Shown: positions 44,500 through 56,933, counted from the stretch's first letter. The stretch is DNA of 64,000 bases from Streptomyces thermolilacinus SPC6 (GCF_000478605.2 NZ_ASHX02000001.1:1-64000); one strand, 5' to 3'. Notes: a model not told the origin generated them from the sequence alone. Translations and numbers: made by a program.

Positions 44500-46808
44500 T
44501 GACCACCGGCCGTCTTTCACCCGGGCAACTAGCCGCCCTTGGAGGCCATGTTCAGCGACGTCGCCCACCTTTCGTCCGGCCAGGGGTCCAACGGCGGTTA
44601 GGGAATTCGGGGTGGCGGTGCGCACACATCGCGGCGACTACGCGCCCATCGGCCGGTTCGGCGGCAGCGGCACCACCACTTGCGAAGACCCGAGCCCTGC
44701 TCACCCAGGTCGGACTGTCCACCCCGGATTCGCCGCGTGTCATGAACGACTTCTGGACCAACGCTCTACCAGGCCATCGACTGACGGCGAGCTCGACCGC
44801 TACTTCGCGGCTGGTGTCCGGGACGAGAGCCCGGGGCCGGCCGAGGGCATGCGGGCGTCCGACCCGGAGATGGCCGCCCTGCTGAGTCTGGCCGCGTGGC
44901 GGGTGTCACCGGCGGTGGAGGCCCGTTCAGCGCTGTACCGGTCGGCGCCGCAACGGGAGACGGCTGTCTTGCACGACCCGACGAGTCCCCCGGACGGCAA
45001 CGAGACCCGGATGTCACGTTCGCTGTCCGCGGGCCGCCGTTACCTGACGACGGAGGTGTACGACGGAACGGCGACTCCGCGGACGCGCCACTACGCCATC
45101 CGTGCCGGGAAGCCGGCCGTCCTGGGCGGCGGCGGGAAGGCGTTCGGCACCGTGGCGCCGGACGGCAGGTTCGCCGTGTCCAAGGACGTCGTGCGGGACC
45201 TCGGCACGGACGAGCCCGTCGGGAGGGTACCGGAAACGGCGGGTACCGTCGTGGCGCCGGCGTCGGGCGGCGGGCGGGCGCTCACGGTCACGGAGGGCAC
45301 GGGCAGCAACGTCGTCGACACGCGGACGGGCCGCACCCTGCTGCGGCTGTCCGCCACCGGCCCGGTCCTCTCCGACGACGGAAGGTATCCGGCGTCCTGT
45401 CCCTCGGGCGGTCACCCTCTACCTGTGCGACGTCGGCAGCGGTGAGCCGACGAGGATGCGGGACGCGGACCCCGTGTCGCGGTGCGACGAGACGTCCGCG
45501 GTGTGGTCCAGCGCCGACGGTTCCCGGTTGCTGACCAGTGCGGGCGGGCGTCTGTACCTGTGGGACACCCGTTGGAAGCTGGTCTCGGGCGGCGGCCTGA
45601 ACGGCGACGCCGAGGAGGTGACCGCCGCCACCAGCCCGGACGGGCGGCTGGTCCCAGGGTCGACGACGGTGCCGTGGTCCTCTCCCCCGCCGAGGACGTC
45701 GAACGGCCCCCGCTGACACACGAGACGAGTGCATGGGGCGAGGAGTCGTACCCTGAGGACGGCGGGCGGACACTGGCGATCGACTCCACGGCGCGCGAAC
45801 TGGTCCACGTGGACGGCGCTTCGGTGCACATCCTGGACTCGGACGTGACACGTCTTGCGCGGCGGGCGGAGCAGGAGGTGATCGGCAGCTACGGCCCCGG
45901 GGCCGCGAGCCTGCGAACGGTGCACACCACGGAGGGGACCTCCCGAGTGCGGTCCTGGCCCGTTCCGGAGGCGACGCACCCGAACGGCGCCTCACCGGAC
46001 ATGAGGTCTGACGTGGCCGTCACCGCCGAGGGCTGGCTGGGCCCCGTCTCGGAGAGAGCGATCTTCCGGCCGCGTTCAGCGCGGAGGGGGCCCTGGTGGC
46101 CTACCCCGACGGGAGCCCGCCGAGGGCGAGGCGTTCGACGTGGTGGTGCAGGGCGTGCGCACCGGAAAGGTCCGCCACTCCGTCGCGCTGGGCGACCCGG
46201 AGCGGGGCAGGGCCGTCGCCCTGGCCTTCAGTGCCGACGGGCGCACGCTCGCGGTGAGCCGGTTGGTCCGCGTCGACCAGGAGGGACGGTCCGTCGACGT
46301 CGTGGACGTGGGGACGGGCAGGAAGACCCGGACGCTGGACGGCGTAGGCGGCTACGGGATAGCGCTGGGCGGCTCCGGGGACGATCTGGTTCTCGCCACC
46401 ACCTCCGGGGACCGGGCGAACCTGTCGGACGGCACGATGGCGCCCGGCGCGCTCGGCACGGTGGAACTCGGTGCCGTGGCGTTCAGCCCCGACGGGAAGA
46501 CGCTCGCGGCCGCCGAACCGAACGGCGTCGCGCTGTGGAACGCGGAGGGGACCCGGCGGGTGGGGCGGCTGCCCGGACCGGCGGGGACCAGTGACGCCGG
46601 GGTCTCGCGGCTGAGGTTCTCCGCGGACGGTCACCGGCTCGTCGGCGTGGTGGGGGGCGAACGGGTCCAGATCTGGGACGTGCGCTCCCAGCAGTCGCTG
46701 GGCGGTGTCCTTCCCGGTGTCGAGGGTGCACCGGGCGAAGAGCCTGACCCGGGCGGAGTGGGAACAGAACGTGCCGGACGCGCCGTACCGGAAGGTCTGC
46801 GGCTGAGG
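44500..46808 (+). pseudogene. WD40/beta-propeller protein of the nSTAND1 type, multiply frameshifted
   Basis: The C-terminal propeller of a large Streptomyces nSTAND1/WD40 protein is readable in at least five segments. They are LLSLAAWRVSPAVEARSALY, SRSLSAGRRYLTTEVYDGTA, LYLCDVGSGEPTRMRDADPV, VVLSPAEDVERPPLTHETSA, VALGDPERGRAVALAFSADG and VAFSPDGKTLAAAEPNGVAL, ending with SLTRAEWEQNVPDAPYRKVC, G and a stop at 46808. That last motif is the diagnostic C-terminus of this family. Frame changes occur near 45400, 45665, 46060 and 46725. The N-terminal helix-turn-helix and ATPase domains are missing. Dead gene. Confidence 0.72.
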
Positions 46809-47181
46809 GGATGCGCCTGAGTGGCTGCACACACCCGGCGGCTGTCGTCCGGTGGGGACACGACGGGGGCAGGTCCGTCGCCGATGTCGCGCAGGGCCGG
46901 GCCGGGGGCCACGGCGTCCACGGGTCCCGGCTGCAGGACGCAGAACGGACATGCGCGTCTCACGGCTGATGCGGCGCTCGGGCCGGCGCTGCTGACGCAG
47001 TCCGGCCTGGCATGCCGGGCGCACGGTCCGCGACGCTGCCGCTTGCGGTGCGGCACGCGCGCCGACTGCCCCCGCCCCGTCCCGGGTGCTCCCGGGGCGG
47101 GGCTCCCTTTCCTGCCGAGCGGCCGAAGGGCCGAAGGGCCAAGGCGACACCACGGTGGCGCGGTGTCGGGGGGCGTGCGTG
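46809..47181. other. intergenic between WD40 remnant and gdhA
   Basis: No gene seen. The segment AGCGGCCGAAGGGCCGAAGG (about 47118-47137) has a small repeat of GGCCGAAG and lies near the gdhA 3' end. Confidence 0.3.
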
Positions 47182-50001
<2,820 letters not shown>

Positions 50002-50523
50002 TCAATAGGTAAGGCGCGGAGGGCTGGACACCCCGGTCTCCCGGTCGCTGAGCCTGGCGTCCAGGGTCTCCTGAGCCGTGCGCATCGCCTCGGCGTACTT
50101 CGGCTCGGACATCCGCTGCCAGGCAACGTCCGGTTCGACGTTCTCCACGCGGCTCACCACCCACCAGATGTTGCCGAACGGGTCCTGCACTCTGCCGCCG
50201 CGGTCTCCCCACGCACTGTCGGCGGCCTCAGTGATCACCTGCGCCCCGTGCGCGACAGCAGCGGCCATGGCGGCATCGGCGTCCGGGACGTAGGCCCGCA
50301 ACAAGGACGGCATCGCCGGCCAGTCGGGCCGTCGGTCGAAGGCCAGGACGACCGTGTCGCCGACTCGGATCTCGCCGTGGCCGATGGTGCCGTCCTCGAC
50401 CGGCACCCGTGCGATCTCTTCGCCGTCGAACGCGGCGGTGATGAAGTCGAGCAGTGCGCCGGTGTCATCGGTGACCACCCACGGCGCGACGCTGGTGTAG
50501 CCCTCGGGTGCCGTGTGACTCAT
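50002..50523 (-). CDS. VOC-family (glyoxalase-like) protein
   Basis: The 173-residue protein opens with EGYTSVAPWVVTDDTGALLD, FITAAFDGEEIARVPVEDGT, IGHGEIRVGDTVVLAFDRR and closes the fold with VITEAADSAWGDRGGRVQDP, FGNIWWVVSRVENV. This is the PhnB-like branch of the vicinal oxygen chelate superfamily. H-x-E near residue 50 (GHGEIR) and Q-D-P-F-G-N-x-W are typical. Ligand unknown. GGAGG precedes the ATG. Intact. Confidence 0.88.
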   Translation of the reverse strand: MSHTAPEGYTSVAPWVVTDDTGALLDFITAAFDGEEIARVPVEDGTIGHGEIRVGDTVVLAFDRRPDWPAMPSLLRAYVPDADAAMAAAVAHGAQVITEAADSAWGDRGGRVQDPFGNIWWVVSRVENVEPDVAWQRMSEPKYAEAMRTAQETLDARLSDRETGVSSPPRLTY

Positions 50524-50797
50524 CGGCCTCGTCCCTCCTGTGGCTCTTCGTGATGTGATGACACTAGGAGGCGTCCAGGACAGGTTGAGTCCTCGATGGA
50601 TGATCCGCGGGGAGCCGACTGCTTCCGCGATGTGACTACGGCCGGGAACGCTGATCAGTCCTGCGGCTCACCTCGTGGTTCAGGGCTCGGCTGTCCGCAC
50701 TGCCGGGTGCCGGTGAACAGGCGACAGCGCCGTGGCAAGTGCGCCGCGCACCCGCCACCGCGACAGCCGGGCCGCCCCACAATCGGACTGGCGCTCC

Positions 50798-51710
50798 TTC
50801 GGATCATCTGATCGTTGGTCGGTGTGTGTCGTTGACTGATGCTCAGTAGGCGAGGATTGAGCCGTTCCTGCCGGATCGGACGCCGAGGCGGGGTGGGCGG
50901 CGGCCTGATCACCGGCAGGTGATCGACGCGATCGCGTTCAAGTACCGCACCGGCACCCGTGGATGGACCTGCCCGAGCACTTCGGTTTGTGGAAGGGGGT
51001 CCACAACCGGCTGCGGAAGTGGGCTGTCGACGGCACCTGGGAGAAGGTCTTCACCGCTCTGCTGGCCCAGGCCGGCGCCGAGGGCGACCTCGACTGGATC
51101 GTCTCTGTCGACTCCACCATCGTCCGGGCTCATCAGCACGCTGCCGGGGCCCGTCAGAAGGGGCCTTGGCGGGGGAGCCGGACGGCCATGCCCTGGGACG
51201 CTCCGCGGCGGACTGACCACGAAGGTCCATCTTGCCGCGGACAGCCGCTGCCGCCCGCTCGCGTTCGTCCTCACGCCCGGACAGGCCGGTGACACACCGG
51301 CGTTCCCCGAGTCATGGCCCGGCTGCGAGTGCCACGACCGGTCGGCCGGCCCCGGACCACACCGGAGATGGTCCTGGCCGACAAGGCCCACTCATCCCGC
51401 GCAATCCGCAGTCATCTGCGCCGAAGGATCCGGGCGGTGATCCGTCAGCCCTCCGGCCAGGTCGCCAAGCGCAAGAAGCGAGGCCGGTCCGGCGGTCGCC
51501 CGCCTGCCTTTGACCGCGAGGCTTATAAGCAGTGCAACACCGTCGAACGGTGCATCAACAAGCTCAAGCCATGGCGCGGCCTGGCCAGCCGCTACGACAA
51601 GAACGCCACCATCTACCTCGCCGGACTCCACATCGCGCCACCATCTACCCATCTACCTCGCCGGACTCCACATCGCCGCCATCTTCATCTGGTCGGCGAG
51701 ATGATCCGAA
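50798..51710 (+). mobile_element. decayed IS5-family element
   Basis: The region is bounded by a perfect 12-bp inverted repeat, TTCGGATCATCT (50798-50809) and AGATGATCCGAA (51699-51710). Within it the transposase is readable in three frames: VIDAIAFKYRTGTRG, then MDLPEHFGLWKGVHNRLRKW, DWIVSVDSTIVRAHQHAAGA, then GGLTTKVHLAADSRCRPLAF, VLTPGQAGDTPAF, then LADKAHSSRAIRSHLRRRIR, AYKQCNTVERCINKLKPWRG, LASRYDKNATIYLAGLHIA. At least three frame changes and a 40-bp tandem duplication at the 3' end show it is inactive. It differs in ends and sequence from the IS5 copy at 3636-4520. Confidence 0.75.
51610..51676 (+). repeat. 40-bp period tandem duplication
   Basis: The 27-base word starting CATCTACCTCGCCGGACTCC appears at 51610-51636 and again at 51650-51676, duplicating the last codons of the IS5 transposase (IYLAGLHIA). 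Confidence 0.8.
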
Positions 51711-51787
51711 AGAAGCCGCCTAGCCCGAGGTGGAGCCGAGCCGCCATGGGGTCGGTTCTGGGGGGCGGCACAAGACACTGTTCACTG

Positions 51788-52258
51788 TCAGGGGCCCTCA
51801 GCGGAGACATGGCGAGCCGGCTCTGCGGCCAGGCGCCGCATCACTGTGCGGTTGGCGCGTCGCATCGTGGCCCGGATGGCGGGTGCCAGCAGGCGCTCGG
51901 CGAGAGGGGCGCACGTCCAGGTGTAGGTGAAGGAGACGCGGCTTCCGCCTGCGGGCAGGGGGTCGATGATGTAGGTGCCGTGGGCCAGGCGGCGGCCGGC
52001 CGCGCTGACGTTGCGTTCGACGATGCGCCGTGGGGGGTCGGCCTCGACGGCCTCGATGCTGACGTCGGTCTTCGTGCCGCCGAGCGTGGCGGTGACCGTG
52101 GCGAACGATCCGACGCCGCGGTCCGGCCCGCTGTAGCGCCAGCGGGTCAGGTAGTGGTCGGTGAACCGCTGGTGGTGAGCCATGACATCGAGGAAGTCGT
52201 AGACCTGCTGCGGTGTCTGCGGTACGTCGATCGACACGGTGACCGGCTTGTACCACAC
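51788..52258 (-). CDS. SRPBCC-family protein
   Basis: The 156-residue protein shows the START/Bet v1-like pattern: KPVTVSIDVPQTPQQVYDFL, DVMAHHQRFTDHYLTRWRYS, VGSFATVTATLGGTKTDVSI, VEADPPRRIVERNVSAAGRR and GSRVSFTYTWTCAPLAERLL, with a C-terminal helix. It is a hydrophobic-ligand-binding or polyketide-cyclase-like fold; the ligand is unknown. GTG 52258 is one base from a perfect palindrome and 12 bases from the divergent TetR start, so it is very probably controlled by that regulator. Confidence 0.78.
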   Translation of the reverse strand: MWYKPVTVSIDVPQTPQQVYDFLDVMAHHQRFTDHYLTRWRYSGPDRGVGSFATVTATLGGTKTDVSIEAVEADPPRRIVERNVSAAGRRLAHGTYIIDPLPAGGSRVSFTYTWTCAPLAERLLAPAIRATMRRANRTVMRRLAAEPARHVSAEGP

Positions 52259-52277
52259 GGTACATGCGGCATGTACC
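52259..52277. promoter_or_regulatory. palindromic operator between SRPBCC and tetR genes
   Basis: GGTACATGC-G-GCATGTACC is a perfect 9-bp inverted repeat, followed by a further half site CGGTACA (52281-52287). It covers the proposed TetR start at 52271 and touches the divergent GTG at 52258. Binding would block both genes. Confidence 0.65.
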
Positions 52278-52936
52278 TGCCGGTACACTCGCGACGTGGT
52301 GGATACGGACGGCTCGCATACCCGGAGCGAAACACCCCCGGCCCCGGCAAGGGCCGGCGAACCCGGCTGGTGGACGCGGCCGTCGACCACGTCGCCGAAT
52401 ACGGCATCGCGGACCTCAGCCTGCGCCGCCTGGGCGCCGCGATCGGCGTCAGCCACCGCATGCTGATCCACTACTTCGGCTCCAAGGAACAACTGCTCGC
52501 CGAGATCGTCCGGACGTCGGAACGGCGTCAGCGCCACCTCCTCTCCGGGCTCCGCCTCGAGCACGGCCTCTCGCCCCGCGATGCCGCGCGGCTGCTCTGG
52601 CAGCACTTGACCGAGCCGGCGCTGGCCGGCCAGGAGAGGCTCTTCTTCGAGATCTGCGGGCAAGCGCTGCGGGGCCACCCCGAGGCCGCCCGCGTCCTCG
52701 ACGGGCTCGTGACGGACTGGCTCGAACCGCTCGCGCACGCCGAGCTGGCCGCGGGAGCAGACCCCGCAACGGCCCGGAGCCGCGCCCGGCTTGGTCTGGC
52801 CACCGTCCGCGGACTGCTGCTCGACCTGCTCGCCACCGGCGACCGCGTCGGCGTCGACGCGGCGATGGAGGAGTTCCTCCGGCTGTACTACCCGCCAAGT
52901 GACGGGGTCACCGGTCAGCGAAGCGACGCGACCTGA
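52271..52936 (+). CDS. TetR-family regulator
   Basis: The protein (221 residues from ATG 52271) has GKGRRTRLVDAAVDHVAEYG, IADLSLRRLGAAIGVSHRML, IHYFGSKEQLLAEIVRTSER as helix-turn-helix. The ligand domain has RLFFEICGQALRGHPEAARV and ARLGLATVRGLLLDLLATGD. The first in-frame ATG lies inside the operator with no ribosome binding site, so the message may be leaderless or start elsewhere. An adjacent-frame GTG (near 52296, VVDTDGSHTRSETP) hints at a sequence problem in the first 30 codons. It is divergent from the SRPBCC gene. Confidence 0.8.
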   Translation: MYLPVHSRRGGYGRLAYPERNTPGPGKGRRTRLVDAAVDHVAEYGIADLSLRRLGAAIGVSHRMLIHYFGSKEQLLAEIVRTSERRQRHLLSGLRLEHGLSPRDAARLLWQHLTEPALAGQERLFFEICGQALRGHPEAARVLDGLVTDWLEPLAHAELAAGADPATARSRARLGLATVRGLLLDLLATGDRVGVDAAMEEFLRLYYPPSDGVTGQRSDAT

Positions 52937-53087
52937 CCGAGCACCAGTCGGCACGGCTGATGTGAGTACGGGGACGGGCCGGGTTCTGGTGGGGGCGGGA
53001 CCGGCTCGGATGGTCAGGGTCCGGTCGTTTGTCAGTGGTGGGTGAGACGGTAAGGGCATCGAATCGGAAACGAGGGGGAGCCTTTTC

Positions 53088-54128
53088 ATGTCCGGTAAGC
53101 AGAACTACATCAATCACGTCGCTCTCGTACTGGACGCCAGTTCGTCCATGTCGCATCTGCGGGGCAAGGTCGTCGAGGTGGCCGACCAGCAGATCGCCTA
53201 CCTCGCCCGGCGCTCCCGGGAGTTGGACCAGGAGACCCGCGTCACGGTGTACGTCTTCGCCGACAAGGTGGAGTGCGTCATCTACGACAAGGACGTACTG
53301 CGCATGCCGTCGCTCAAGCAGTTGTACCGGGTCGGCGGGATGACGGCCCTGCTGGCGGCGGCGCTGAAGTCGCAGGCGGAGCTGGCGCAGACGGCGCAAC
53401 TGTACGGCGACCACAGCTTCCTGACGTTCGTGCTCACCGACGGGCAGGAGAACGCCAGCCACCGCTGCCCGGACGCCCCGGTCAGGGATCAGCGTCAACT
53501 GGTCGAGGCCGTGGCCAAGATGATCGAGACGCAGGACGACAACTGGACGCTGGCCGTCCTGGTGCCAGACCAGATGGGCAAGCGCGAGGCCATGGCGTGC
53601 GGCTTCCCCAAGGACAACATCGCGATCTGGGACGCCACCAGCACACAGGGTCTGGAGGAGGCCGGGCAGGTCATCCAGGCGGCCACCGAGAAGTTCATGG
53701 TGGGCCGCGCCAAGGGCATCCGGGGATCGCGGGCCGTGTTCTCCACCGGCGCGGAGGTCGTCAACAAGGACGCCATCAAGGCAGCTGGACTGACCCCGGT
53801 GAAGCCGTCGGCGTACGAGCTGATCCCGGTGGCCCGTGACGCGGCGATACGGGACTGGGTCGTCGAGTCCGGGCACACCTACCGCACCGGGTGCGCGTTC
53901 TACCAGCTGAGCAAGTCGGAGAAGATCCAGGCGCGGAAGCAGATCGCGGTGCTGGAGAAGAAGACGGACCGGGTGTACACGGGTCCGGAGGCCCGAGCCC
54001 TGCTCGGCCTGCCCGACGTGGAAGTGCGGGTGAAGCCGGACCACAACGACGACTTCACGATCTTCGTGCAGAGCACCAGCGTGAACCGCAAGCTGGTACC
54101 GAACACGCGGCTGCTGCTGATGAAGTGA
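53088..54128 (+). CDS. von Willebrand factor A domain protein
   Basis: The 346-residue protein starts NYINHVALVLDASSSMSHLR with the MIDAS motif D-A-S-S-S. It continues with RVTVYVFADKVECVIYDKDV, GGMTALLAAALKSQAELAQT (MIDAS Thr), SFLTFVLTDGQENASHRCPD (MIDAS Asp) and NWTLAVLVPDQMGKREAMAC. The C-terminal third is alpha/beta with FTIFVQSTSVNRKLVPNTRL. VWA proteins bind divalent metals and partner proteins; this cytosolic form often occurs in phage- or plasmid-derived regions, but no partner gene is adjacent. GGGGGAG is well placed. Intact. Confidence 0.85.
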   Translation: MSGKQNYINHVALVLDASSSMSHLRGKVVEVADQQIAYLARRSRELDQETRVTVYVFADKVECVIYDKDVLRMPSLKQLYRVGGMTALLAAALKSQAELAQTAQLYGDHSFLTFVLTDGQENASHRCPDAPVRDQRQLVEAVAKMIETQDDNWTLAVLVPDQMGKREAMACGFPKDNIAIWDATSTQGLEEAGQVIQAATEKFMVGRAKGIRGSRAVFSTGAEVVNKDAIKAAGLTPVKPSAYELIPVARDAAIRDWVVESGHTYRTGCAFYQLSKSEKIQARKQIAVLEKKTDRVYTGPEARALLGLPDVEVRVKPDHNDDFTIFVQSTSVNRKLVPNTRLLLMK

Positions 54129-54437
54129 CACCCGAGCGCCCCGGCGCCCCGCCCCAGGAGTCGCGGCGGGTGCCGGGCGTACCACCAGCTGCGGCGGGCG
54201 CGGCATGGGGGTTCGAGTCGTGCGGCCGAGACCACCGCCCTCGACAGGGCCGGCTGTTCCTCCTGGGCGCCATATGCTCCGCTGAGCTTCGGCAACCAGT
54301 GCTCGCTCACGGTTGTCCCGTCAGGAGCGAACTTCACCTTCGAGATCCCCGAGGGCGAGGACCCGTACTGAACGTCATGGGCATGCCCTGCGGACACGAC
54401 TGCTCCCCACGCCTGCCAGGCCGAGATCGCTGACCCT
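54129..54437. other. intergenic, possible remnant
   Basis: The plus strand near 54280-54370 reads SFGNQCSLTVVPSGANFTFE, IPEGEDPY and stop, which looks like the tail of a secreted protein but has no start. Otherwise empty. Confidence 0.3.
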
Positions 54438-54782
54438 TCAGTCACGGCCTCGCGGCTCGTCGGCTTCCGGGCGCTCCGCCAGTTCCTTGATCCGCAGCAG
54501 GCGGTTCTCCCAGGAACGGCCGATCCGGTCGAGTTCGCGGGCCAGCGCGCCGAGCCGGGCGCCGACGACCACGTGAACGACCTCGCGCCCGCGCTGCTCG
54601 GACTCGACCAGCCCGACCTCGCGCAGCACCTCCAGGTGCTTGGCGATCGCTTGTCGGCTCACCGGCAGGACCCTGGCCAACGCGGACGCCGACATGGGGG
54701 CCTCACCGAGCCGGGTGAGTATCTCCCAGCGCGTCGCGTCACCGAGCGCGGCACACATGACGGGAGGAGCGGGGTCGGTCAC
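54438..54782 (-). CDS. ArsR-family regulator
   Basis: The 114-residue protein is a winged helix: MCAALGDATRWEILTRLGEA, MSASALARVLPVSRQAIAKH, LEVLREVGLVESEQRGREVV, HVVVGARLGALARELDRIGR. There are no metal-binding cysteines, so it belongs to the group paired with SRPBCC/AHSA1 proteins rather than metal sensors. Its ATG overlaps the stop of the upstream SRPBCC gene (ATGA), so both are made from one transcript. It probably binds the two TGCAA/TTGCA sites in the operon promoter. Confidence 0.9.
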   Translation of the reverse strand: MTDPAPPVMCAALGDATRWEILTRLGEAPMSASALARVLPVSRQAIAKHLEVLREVGLVESEQRGREVVHVVVGARLGALARELDRIGRSWENRLLRIKELAERPEADEPRGRD

Positions 54783-55276
54783 GGCTGCCTCGTGGGGGCC
54801 GCCGCGATCTGCTCAACGAACTCCTTCCCCGCCGCCAGCTCGGTGAGCCAGCCCTTGTCGTTGCCCTCGCGCTCCTTCAGCCACGCTGCCGGGTCGTCGG
54901 CGAGGCTGGAGAACCCGCTCTCCACGACGCGCAGGGTCACGCCGCCGCCGTCCCGCTCGTCGATCCAGAACTCGACCAGAGTGGAGGGCGTCGAGTCGTC
55001 CCGGTACGGCGTGCCGATCCAGCGGAACGCCGCGTAGCGGGGCCTGTCCAGCTCGACCGTACGGAACCGGAACTCGCCCAGCGACGGATGGCGCACCACG
55101 GCCACGTCGCCCTCGTAGCGCAGGTCCGGCTCGGCCTCGACCGTGCCGTCGTTGATGTACCAGCCGGGGCGTGCGACCAGCTCCCATACCCGCTCGGCCG
55201 GGGCGTCGATGTCGATCTGCCGTGCGATCCGGTCGAGCTCGGCCAGCTCCGCTTCGGTGTGGGTGACGTCGTTCAT
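54779..55276 (-). CDS. SRPBCC/AHSA1-family protein
   Basis: The 165-residue protein reads RIARQIDIDAPAERVWELVA, RPGWYINDGTVEAEPDLRYE, GEFRFRTVELDRPRYAAFRW, STLVEFWIDERDGGGVTLRV, VESGFSSLADDPAAWLKERE, the pattern of activator-of-Hsp90-like (AHSA1) SRPBCC proteins. These small cavity proteins bind unknown hydrophobic ligands and are typically encoded with an ArsR repressor, as here. ATG 55276 is the first start after the operator region. Confidence 0.85.
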   Translation of the reverse strand: MNDVTHTEAELAELDRIARQIDIDAPAERVWELVARPGWYINDGTVEAEPDLRYEGDVAVVRHPSLGEFRFRTVELDRPRYAAFRWIGTPYRDDSTPSTLVEFWIDERDGGGVTLRVVESGFSSLADDPAAWLKEREGNDKGWLTELAAGKEFVEQIAAAPTRQP

Positions 55277-55300
55277 GAGTCTCTCCCTCGCGACTTGTCC

Positions 55301-55350
55301 TGCAACTTCATGGTTGCATAACCCCTGATCATTGCAATCTGCGGGTTGCA
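55301..55350. promoter_or_regulatory. twin ArsR-type operators
   Basis: TGCAACttcatgGTTGCA (55301-55318) is a perfect 6-bp inverted repeat. TGCAAtctgcgggTTGCA (55333-55350) has 5-bp arms. The starts are 32 bp apart, about three helical turns, 25-75 bases upstream of the SRPBCC/ArsR operon start. Confidence 0.65.
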
Positions 55351-55436
55351 GTTTCTGTCGTGGTCGGGCGCGTTCCCGGTCTGCGGAAGGGTTGACCTTC
55401 GTGGGGCAGGGTGCCGGTCTGCCCCACGGCCGATGA

Positions 55437-55680
55437 TCAGAGCTGGTTCGCGACCCGTCGGCCGAGCTGTTCGAGGAGTTCCCGCAAGGCGGCCGCGACG
55501 AGATCGAGGTCGTCAAACGAGGCGGTACTGGCCTTCCAGACTTGACCGCCGCCTCCGAACTTGAGGAGGTGGCCCCCGCCGTCGCTCGCGAATGCCGGCG
55601 CGATCCATTCGCCGCCGATCGGAGCGGGGCCGTACGCGGCATCGCGGTGTACCGGTCCGGGCGGCCGCCGCCCCCACTCC
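55437..55680 (-). pseudogene. C-terminal fragment of a hypothetical protein
   Basis: One minus-strand frame reads VHRDAAYGPAPIGGEWIAPA, FASDGGGHLLKFGGGGQVWK, ASTASFDDLDLVAAALRELL, EQL and stop. The GGGHLLKF...GQVW segment followed by a terminal helix recalls SMI1/KNR4-like immunity-type proteins, but the N-terminal part is missing and no start exists. Possible remnant. Confidence 0.4.
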
Positions 55681-55709
55681 CCCGCAGGTGACGCCCCCGG
55701 CGCGTCTGG

Positions 55710-56933
55710 TCAGTCGGACGGCTCGTGGTGCCGCTCCCGTGGGGCCGTTGTCGTGCGTGTCCCCGTGGGGACGGGGCGGAGGCGGTGGTACGCGTACAGG
55801 GCCGCCAGGACGGTGCCGGCACCCGACAGCAGGATCAGCGTGCGCGCCCCGAGCAGCACATCGGGCGTGCCGAGCAGGTACCCGACGGTGACGCAGGTGT
55901 TGGCCATCGCCCGGTAGCACGCCCAGGCGACGCCGTGGTCCGACGCGGGCACATGCCGGTGCATCAGGGTCCGTACCCCGGCGTTGTGCGCCCCGTTGCC
56001 GAAGCCGCCCGCCAGGAACGCCACGGCGATCACGCCGGTCAAGGGGATCAGGCCCTCGGTCAGAAGCGCCGCGCCCATGAGCGCCGCGCCGCCGCCGACC
56101 AGCAGCGTCTCGCGGCCGTCCAGGCGGGACCAGCCCGCCAGCAGCGCACCGGGCACGGACCCGAGCGCCCAGGCCGAGAGCAGCAGCCCGTACACGCTGT
56201 CGCTGGCCGTGACCTCGCGGAGGTAGAAGACGCCCGCGACGCCCTCCACGGCGGTCGCCAGGATCGTCACCGCGAGCACCGGCAGCAGGGGGCCGATCAC
56301 GGTGTTGTGGCGCAGGAGCCGGAAGCCGCGCCGGGCCGGCTCGCGCAGCGGCTCCGCCGCGGGGGGCGGGACGGCACGGGATGGCGCCGCGAACGCCGCC
56401 GCACCCGCCACGGCGAGGAACGACAGCGCGTCGAAGCCGAGAATCCACGCGGTGCCGAGCGACGTGTGCACGGCCCCGCCGACGCCGGGGCCGAGAAGTG
56501 CGGCGGCCGATGTCGCGGTCGTCATCCAGCTGTTCGCCCGGGCGATGCGCCCCGTGCCGGTCATGGCGGGCAGCAGCGCGAAGCAGGCTGCGCTGGTCGC
56601 GACGGCGAGGACGCCCGACACGGCCAGCAACGCCACCCGCAGGTGGAACCCGTCGACCAGCGCCGCGGCCGCGAACAGCGCCGCCTGCCCCAGCGACCCC
56701 GCCAGCCACACCCGCCGCGCGTCGTACCGGTCGACGAGGGCTCCGGCCGCCGGGGCGAGGAAGACCGGGGGGAGCAGGTCGGCGAGGAAGACCTCCGTGA
56801 CGCGCCACGTCTGCCCGTCGGCCGCCGCGTCCAGCACGAGCGCCAGCGAGGCCGCCGCGTCACCGGTGGTCGAGACGAATGTGGTGACGACCACGGCGAG
56901 GAGCGCCGCCGTGCCGTGCCGCCGCCCCGTCAC
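55710..56933 (-). CDS. MFS transporter, likely exporter of the RiPP operon
   Basis: The 407-residue protein has about twelve membrane helices with MFS wording: AALLAVVVTTFVSTTGDAAA, LADLLPPVFLAPAAGALVDR (the YDARRVWLAG motif A follows), LFAAAALVDGFHLRVALLAV, TTATSAAALLGPGVGGAVHT, VEGVAGVFYLREVTASDSVY. It resembles drug or macrolide efflux pumps. GTG 56933 overlaps the methyltransferase stop (GTGA), so it is the last gene of the operon beginning near 60882. Export of the modified peptide is the natural inference. Confidence 0.85.
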   Translation of the reverse strand: MTGRRHGTAALLAVVVTTFVSTTGDAAASLALVLDAAADGQTWRVTEVFLADLLPPVFLAPAAGALVDRYDARRVWLAGSLGQAALFAAAALVDGFHLRVALLAVSGVLAVATSAACFALLPAMTGTGRIARANSWMTTATSAAALLGPGVGGAVHTSLGTAWILGFDALSFLAVAGAAAFAAPSRAVPPPAAEPLREPARRGFRLLRHNTVIGPLLPVLAVTILATAVEGVAGVFYLREVTASDSVYGLLLSAWALGSVPGALLAGWSRLDGRETLLVGGGAALMGAALLTEGLIPLTGVIAVAFLAGGFGNGAHNAGVRTLMHRHVPASDHGVAWACYRAMANTCVTVGYLLGTPDVLLGARTLILLSGAGTVLAALYAYHRLRPVPTGTRTTTAPRERHHEPSD

